Assembly (NCBI RefSeq): GCF_001949145.1
Contig: NW_019091391.1
Coordinates: 277,596-341,595, forward strand
DNA from: Acanthaster planci
Lineage: Eukaryota; Echinodermata; Asteroidea; Valvatida; Acanthasteridae
DNA length: 64,000 nucleotides
Direction: 5' to 3'
Positions 62,201 through 64,000 of the stretch are shown here, piece by piece. Both the position numbers and the translations under genes were made by a program. The notes under the pieces were generated by a model. That model worked only from the letters and a program-made list of their open reading frames with translations, did no database searches and was not told the origin of the DNA. Numbering within the stretch: the stretch's first letter is position 1; the number at the start of each line of letters is the position of its first letter.

Positions 62201-63964
62201 AACGCCCCCACGCAAGCTTGCGATTAGCCAAGCCCCTTTCAGTGAAGGGCCAGGTAGTAGAGGGCAGCAGAAGACCCCAGTTCTGCACCAATCAAGCCAC
62301 GAGATGTGGTCGCCCATCCGAAAGTACCAGAGATGTTTCTCCGCTGGGTCTAGCACTTCGTCAGGTTACAGCGACACGACACCAACAGATCATGAAGAAC
62401 TCCCAATTGCTTTGTAAGTCTCCAAATTGAATTTGTTTTTTGACAATATATGCATCAGTTGATGAGAATTTGTTTCTATTTTTAATCCGAAACATCATAA
62501 GACAGAGTGTTGATTTCAGGGGTTCTTTGTCTTATCGTCTCCAGTTCGGAACCGCTCACTCCGGAAACGGACCCCGGCGAAAGTTACGTGGACAACTTTG
62601 GCCGATCCCTTCTGGGTGGTTACTCCCAGACCTACATGCCAGACATGGCCCTGCATGGGGTGCCTGAGCTGGACCGTAAGCAGGTGCTGTCGGACCTGGT
62701 CCTGTCCTCGCAGGTAACAACCAGAACGGAGATGTATCCGTAGCAGTGGAAATGTCCAAAGGGGATGTGTTCACCAGAGCCATAATTTAGTCGGACAGAG
62801 CGTAGTTGATAAGGCTTTTTTCATGGAGTAAGGGCCTAACTTTAAAATATGGCAAAACTTGGCTGAAAATGGGTAACCAAGCAAAGTGTCTTATGATGTA
62901 TGATTCTGGTGACAGGTATTCGGCATATGGATTTGCGAATCAGAACTTCCGCTTAGCAGCTTGGTGAAATGAATAACAGGGACTAGTCTATTCTCTATTA
63001 GCAAAAACCAACCTTGAATGAGCTGAGAACATCTTAGCTAAGCCAGTGTTTTCAACGCTCAGCAAATGTTGATCATGTCTGTGATTTTGGCCCCAGATGG
63101 TTCACACATTCACATCTCATCGATGTTTGTGTCCAACAGCATTCAGTCCTAGATGAGGACATCTCCGAAGCCGTCTGCATCGTGGCCGACACAGACAGCT
63201 GGACGGTGGAACTTCTCTCCAGCAAGAGGGGAAGTCCATCTCAGGACCGGGCCATCTCCTTGGAGGTTACCGTCGCGGATTGCATCGGGGACTTGCTGGA
63301 GTCTGTGGAGAACATGTGCCATCTGAGAATGCCCTCAGATTTTGTAAGTCACAGATGCCTCCTTTTCCCTCGGAAGCCTACAACCCGGCGGCCTTCTCTG
63401 TTGCGTTGTCCTTCAAAAACTTTGCCTTATTTTTATGACAGGCTAAATGCTAATGATTTCTTGAAATTGAGTGACATTCCTCAATAATTGCATGAAGCTT
63501 CCCGAATCTTTATCAGTGTCCTCAACCTAGGTTATGAAAATTATTTTCTCTTATAAAGTAGTTTGTATCAGTCTGTGTTCACAGACGACATATTTGCCCA
63601 GTTCATCTCAATTTCAAGATGTACCAGTCTATGGATCTAAATGAATATGCAAACCTGATTCTTATGTAATATTCATGTCTTATGAATTATTCATATTTTG
63701 GTCTTATAGTGCCTTATGCATCTGGAGGATCAGCTGCAAGAAGTGTACTTCAAGAGCACAGCTCTGGCGACCTACCTGGATCAGAACCCTCGGGCTGGTC
63801 CCAAGGAACTGACAGGAATCCTAGGATTGGATTCGTCTGATCTGCCCCTGCTACTGAGCGTGGTCAGCGTCCACTCACCCAACGTCATCCGGAGTGCGCT
63901 GCGGGATTTGTATGAGATCAGACTGGATGGCGGCAAGGCCAAGCTGAGTGATAGCAGTCTGTGA
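47158..63964 (+). CDS. FNIP: Folliculin-interacting protein, complete spliced gene
   Basis: FNIP binds folliculin (FLCN) in a longin/DENN complex that senses amino acids at the lysosome, acts on RagC/D GTPases and contacts AMPK. Coding exons: 47158-47252, 55310-55433, 55688-55831, 56095-56252, 56559-56638, 57094-57168, 58046-58206, 58531-58737, 59189-59361, 59707-59824, 60209-60261, 60659-62413, 62545-62713, 63140-63343, 63710-63964. All introns are GT-AG, phases match throughout, and the total is 3771 nt (1256 residues), against 1166 for human FNIP1 and 1114 for FNIP2. Conserved blocks are [20 protein letters not shown] (about residue 130), [15 protein letters not shown] (about 411), [18 protein letters not shown] (about 452), [10 protein letters not shown] (about 1066) and [14 protein letters not shown] (about 1175). 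The N-terminal longin/uDENN part is about 32-460, the disordered insertion about 500-1045, and the C-terminal DENN part about 1050-1235. One gene in place of two suggests a lineage that split before the vertebrate duplications, though I cannot exclude a paralogue elsewhere. Confidence 0.96.
48162..48240. repeat. 20-bp tandem repeat, 4 units, in FNIP intron 1
   Basis: Four adjacent copies of CAGGTGAACCCTTTTTGTAT with one to three changes each; the first copy is one base short. Confidence 0.85.
49225..49301. repeat. Nested palindrome in FNIP intron 1
   Basis: The inner hairpin is perfect: TGTACATCATG (49267-49277), six-base loop, CATGATGTACA (49284-49294). An outer pair, GTAAACTGTAC near 49226 and GTACAGTTTAC ending at 49300, encloses it. 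The stem is too short for a microRNA precursor. Confidence 0.6.
54290..54500 (+). promoter_or_regulatory. FNIP: CpG-rich patch, possible internal FNIP promoter
   Basis: By eye there are about 18 CpGs in about 210 bp, against very few in the rest of intron 1. The patch includes GAGTCATGGCGGAGATG near 54470, which resembles the start region of many housekeeping transcripts. Its ATG frame stops after 11 codons. It lies about 400-600 bp before the candidate alternative first exon, a fitting distance for an internal promoter. Confidence 0.35.
54913..55103 (+). CDS. FNIP: Candidate alternative first coding exon of FNIP
   Basis: The ATG at 54913 (context AAGATGT) opens a 64-codon frame ending at TGCAG|GTACGG, an excellent donor, in phase 2. 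That is the phase needed to join exon 2, and the join reads CCSWQTPEF. The peptide ([17 protein letters not shown] at the start) has no homology I recognise. The frame stays open past the donor to 55197. A transcript from the internal CpG patch could use it. The phase match alone has a one-in-three chance, so it remains a candidate. Confidence 0.3.
55310..55433 (+). CDS. FNIP: FNIP coding exon 2
   Basis: It follows TTTCTGCAG and ends GTGGAG|GTGAGG, entering in phase 2 and leaving in phase 0. It encodes about residues 32-73, including [16 protein letters not shown] and GRKLLFDS, the first strands of the longin-like FNIP N-terminal domain. Confidence 0.93.
55688..55831 (+). CDS. FNIP: FNIP coding exon 3
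   Basis: It follows TTTAACAG, has 48 codons in phase 0 at both ends, and ends TACGTA|GTGAGT. It encodes residues 74-121, with [10 protein letters not shown] (compare the VKVFGK block of FNIP1) followed by a Ser/Gly-rich linker. The next donor option three bases earlier (TAC|GTAGTG) is weaker and would drop one residue without shifting the frame. Confidence 0.88.
56095..56252 (+). CDS. FNIP: FNIP coding exon 4
   Basis: It follows GTTGTAG and ends AACTT|GTAAGT in phase 2. It encodes residues 122-174, including [20 protein letters not shown] and [13 protein letters not shown], among the most conserved segments of the family. Confidence 0.95.
56559..56638 (+). CDS. FNIP: FNIP coding exon 5
   Basis: It follows TTTTCCCCAG and ends ACCATTG|GTGAGT in phase 1. 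It encodes about residues 174-201, starting LDQDNISL, which parallels the NQDNNTL block of FNIP1. The rest is a variable linker with TQSP and SPAR, possible proline-directed or AGC kinase sites. Confidence 0.88.
56639..57093 (+). other. FNIP: FNIP intron 5 with degenerate tandem repeat
   Basis: The intron is a normal GT-AG intron. Between about 56692 and 56935 it is dominated by diverged copies of a CAACCCAAGTAACC-like unit of about 12-16 bp. No frame continues from either flanking exon. Confidence 0.6.
57094..57168 (+). CDS. FNIP: FNIP coding exon 6
   Basis: It follows CTTCTCAACAG and ends TCTCTG|GTAGGT, phase 1 to phase 1. It encodes about residues 201-226, ending [11 protein letters not shown], equivalent to the EDRDSGIA block of FNIP1. 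Being symmetrical in phase, it could be skipped without a frameshift. Confidence 0.9.
57169..58045 (+). other. FNIP: FNIP intron 6 (877 bp)
   Basis: This is the second-longest intron. The open + frame at 57604-57837 inside it shows no homology and no fitting splice sites. I see nothing else in it. Confidence 0.6.
58046..58206 (+). CDS. FNIP: FNIP coding exon 7
   Basis: It follows TGACCTGCAG and ends GACGAG|GTACGT, leaving in phase 0. It encodes residues 226-279, with [12 protein letters not shown] and [17 protein letters not shown], matching the ITPFPSPNSS and YQRRWRRSQTTSLENGV blocks of FNIP1. Confidence 0.95.
58531..58737 (+). CDS. FNIP: FNIP coding exon 8
   Basis: It follows TTTTTGTCAG and ends ATCATGGAC|GTAAGA, phase 0 at both ends. 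It encodes residues 280-348, including [12 protein letters not shown] and [19 protein letters not shown], equal to the IGVIFSL and NEFFFSHFPLFESH blocks of FNIP1. Confidence 0.95.
58738..59188 (+). other. FNIP: FNIP intron 8 with a 120-codon open frame
   Basis: The intron is GT-AG. An open + frame runs 58905-59267, and an acceptor-like TTCCTCAG ends at 58928. From 58929 the frame matches the phase of exon 8, but it is out of frame with exon 9 and stops at 59267. If used it would give a truncated protein. Confidence 0.6.
59189..59361 (+). CDS. FNIP: FNIP coding exon 9
   Basis: It follows ATTCTGTAG and ends ACAAACTT|GTAAGC in phase 2. It encodes residues 349-406. The junction with exon 8 reads [16 protein letters not shown], against IVDALNEFRTTICNLY in FNIP1, which shows that no exon is missing here. 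Confidence 0.94.
59362..59706 (+). other. FNIP: FNIP intron 9 with degenerate AGTGTAACCTT repeat
   Basis: From about 59383 to 59640 most of the intron consists of diverged copies of an AGTGTAACCTT-like unit of about 11-13 bp. Many copies contain GTAAC, which resembles the start of a splice donor. Confidence 0.65.
59707..59824 (+). CDS. FNIP: FNIP coding exon 10
   Basis: It follows CTCCCCTAG and ends ACTCTG|GTAAGT in phase 0. It encodes residues 406-445 with [15 protein letters not shown] and YLDKHSSTL, matching [16 protein letters not shown] and LEKHSS of FNIP1. Confidence 0.96.
60209..60261 (+). CDS. FNIP: FNIP coding exon 11
   Basis: It follows TCCCTTTCAG and ends CAGCTCGG|GTAAGT in phase 2. 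This short exon (53 nt) encodes [18 protein letters not shown], nearly identical to vertebrate FNIPs. Confidence 0.96.
60659..62413 (+). CDS. FNIP: FNIP coding exon 12, large disordered-region exon
   Basis: It follows TTTCCTCCCAG and ends GCTTT|GTAAGT in phase 2. It encodes about residues 463-1048. It begins with [15 protein letters not shown] and [20 protein letters not shown], the end of the conserved middle domain. The rest is a long low-conservation acidic, Ser/Thr/Pro-rich region. Notable pieces are a duplicated KRE[RH]VVA[TV]GR motif (residues 743-752 and 781-790), a PPVPRR motif (about residue 889), and a C-A-C..HH cluster (968-976). FNIP1 also has one very long exon in this region. 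The frame is open throughout. Confidence 0.96.
62545..62713 (+). CDS. FNIP: FNIP coding exon 13
   Basis: It follows CGTCTCCAG and ends TCCTCGCAG|GTAACA in phase 0. It encodes residues 1048-1104, including [17 protein letters not shown], which matches [19 protein letters not shown] of FNIP1 and starts the C-terminal DENN-like domain. Confidence 0.96.
63140..63343 (+). CDS. FNIP: FNIP coding exon 14
   Basis: It follows TGTCCAACAG and ends GATTTT|GTAAGT, phase 0 at both ends. It encodes residues 1105-1172 with [20 protein letters not shown], equivalent to [20 protein letters not shown] of FNIP1. Confidence 0.95.
63710..63964 (+). CDS. FNIP: FNIP coding exon 15, last
   Basis: It follows GGTCTTATAG. 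It encodes residues 1173-1256 with [28 protein letters not shown] and [10 protein letters not shown], then TGA at 63962-63964. Vertebrate FNIPs end about 2-5 residues after the HSPYV block; this protein has about 27 more (from [11 protein letters not shown]), an added C-terminal tail. Confidence 0.95.
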   Translation, partial: CLMHLEDQLQEVYFKSTALATYLDQNPRAGPKELTGILGLDSSDLPLLLSVVSVHSPNVIRSALRDLYEIRLDGGKAKLSDSSL

Positions 63965-64000
63965 GCGAGGGGCCCGGAACCAGACTCGTGAGCACTGCTG
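63965..64000 (+). other. FNIP: Start of FNIP 3' UTR
   Basis: Only 36 bases follow the stop codon before the window ends. No polyadenylation signal is visible, so the transcript end lies outside the window. Confidence 0.8.

Noticed and set aside
61818-62356. Minus-strand frames of 117-157 codons
   Set aside because: Antisense shadows of FNIP exon 12; the + frame carries the continuous FNIP sequence.
1-64000. CRISPR array, bacterial operon, integrated virus or reverse transcriptase remnant
   Set aside because: No direct repeats with unique spacers of the right size, no operon-like gene packing, and no frame with reverse transcriptase, integrase, capsid or transposase motifs that I can recognise.

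Overview
This is eukaryotic genomic DNA, most likely from an invertebrate deuterostome such as an echinoderm, hemichordate or cephalochordate. The reasons are short GT-AG introns, a metazoan folliculin-interacting protein gene, tRNA-derived SINEs, small foldback DNA elements, and a strong excess of the short palindromes TACATGTA, TACCGGTA and GTAGGCCTAC. The phylum is an inference; only the animal origin is firm.

The one protein-coding gene I can prove is on the + strand at the right end. It is a complete FNIP gene (pro-orthologue of vertebrate FNIP1 and FNIP2), with coding exons from 47158 to 63964. I resolved 15 coding exons by hand. All have consensus splice sites and matching phases, and they give a predicted protein of 1256 residues ending at TGA 63962-63964. 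Intron 1 is about 8 kb and the others are 131-877 bp. One large exon (60659-62413) carries the disordered middle of the protein. FNIP binds folliculin (FLCN) and acts in amino-acid signalling to mTORC1 at the lysosome and in AMPK signalling.

About 1.1 kb upstream of the FNIP start is a CpG-rich block (about 45900-46065). It has a good minus-strand splice donor and a CTCF-like motif, and looks like the promoter and non-coding first exon of a divergent gene whose body would run leftward. Bases 1-45885 contain no coding exon I can support. They look like intron or intergenic DNA holding scattered repeats: two copies of one tRNA-SINE family (13.6 and 36.5 kb), another tRNA-SINE on the minus strand (20.7 kb), a tRNA-like fragment (25.3 kb), three inverted-repeat elements (23.2, 29.2 and 37.1 kb), four clear tandem arrays (3.1, 8.2, 24.3 and 28.8 kb), a diverged repeat pair (11.7 and 24.0 kb), and a CpG-rich promoter-like block at 12.4-12.86 kb.

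The most useful leads are inside or next to FNIP: a possible internal promoter and alternative first exon (54290-55103), an out-of-frame upstream ATG in a perfect Kozak context 8 nt before the FNIP start, a long open reading frame in intron 8, a duplicated ten-residue motif in the disordered region, and degenerate tandem repeats filling introns 5 and 9. I found no sign of a bacterial-type system, virus, toxin or CRISPR array.
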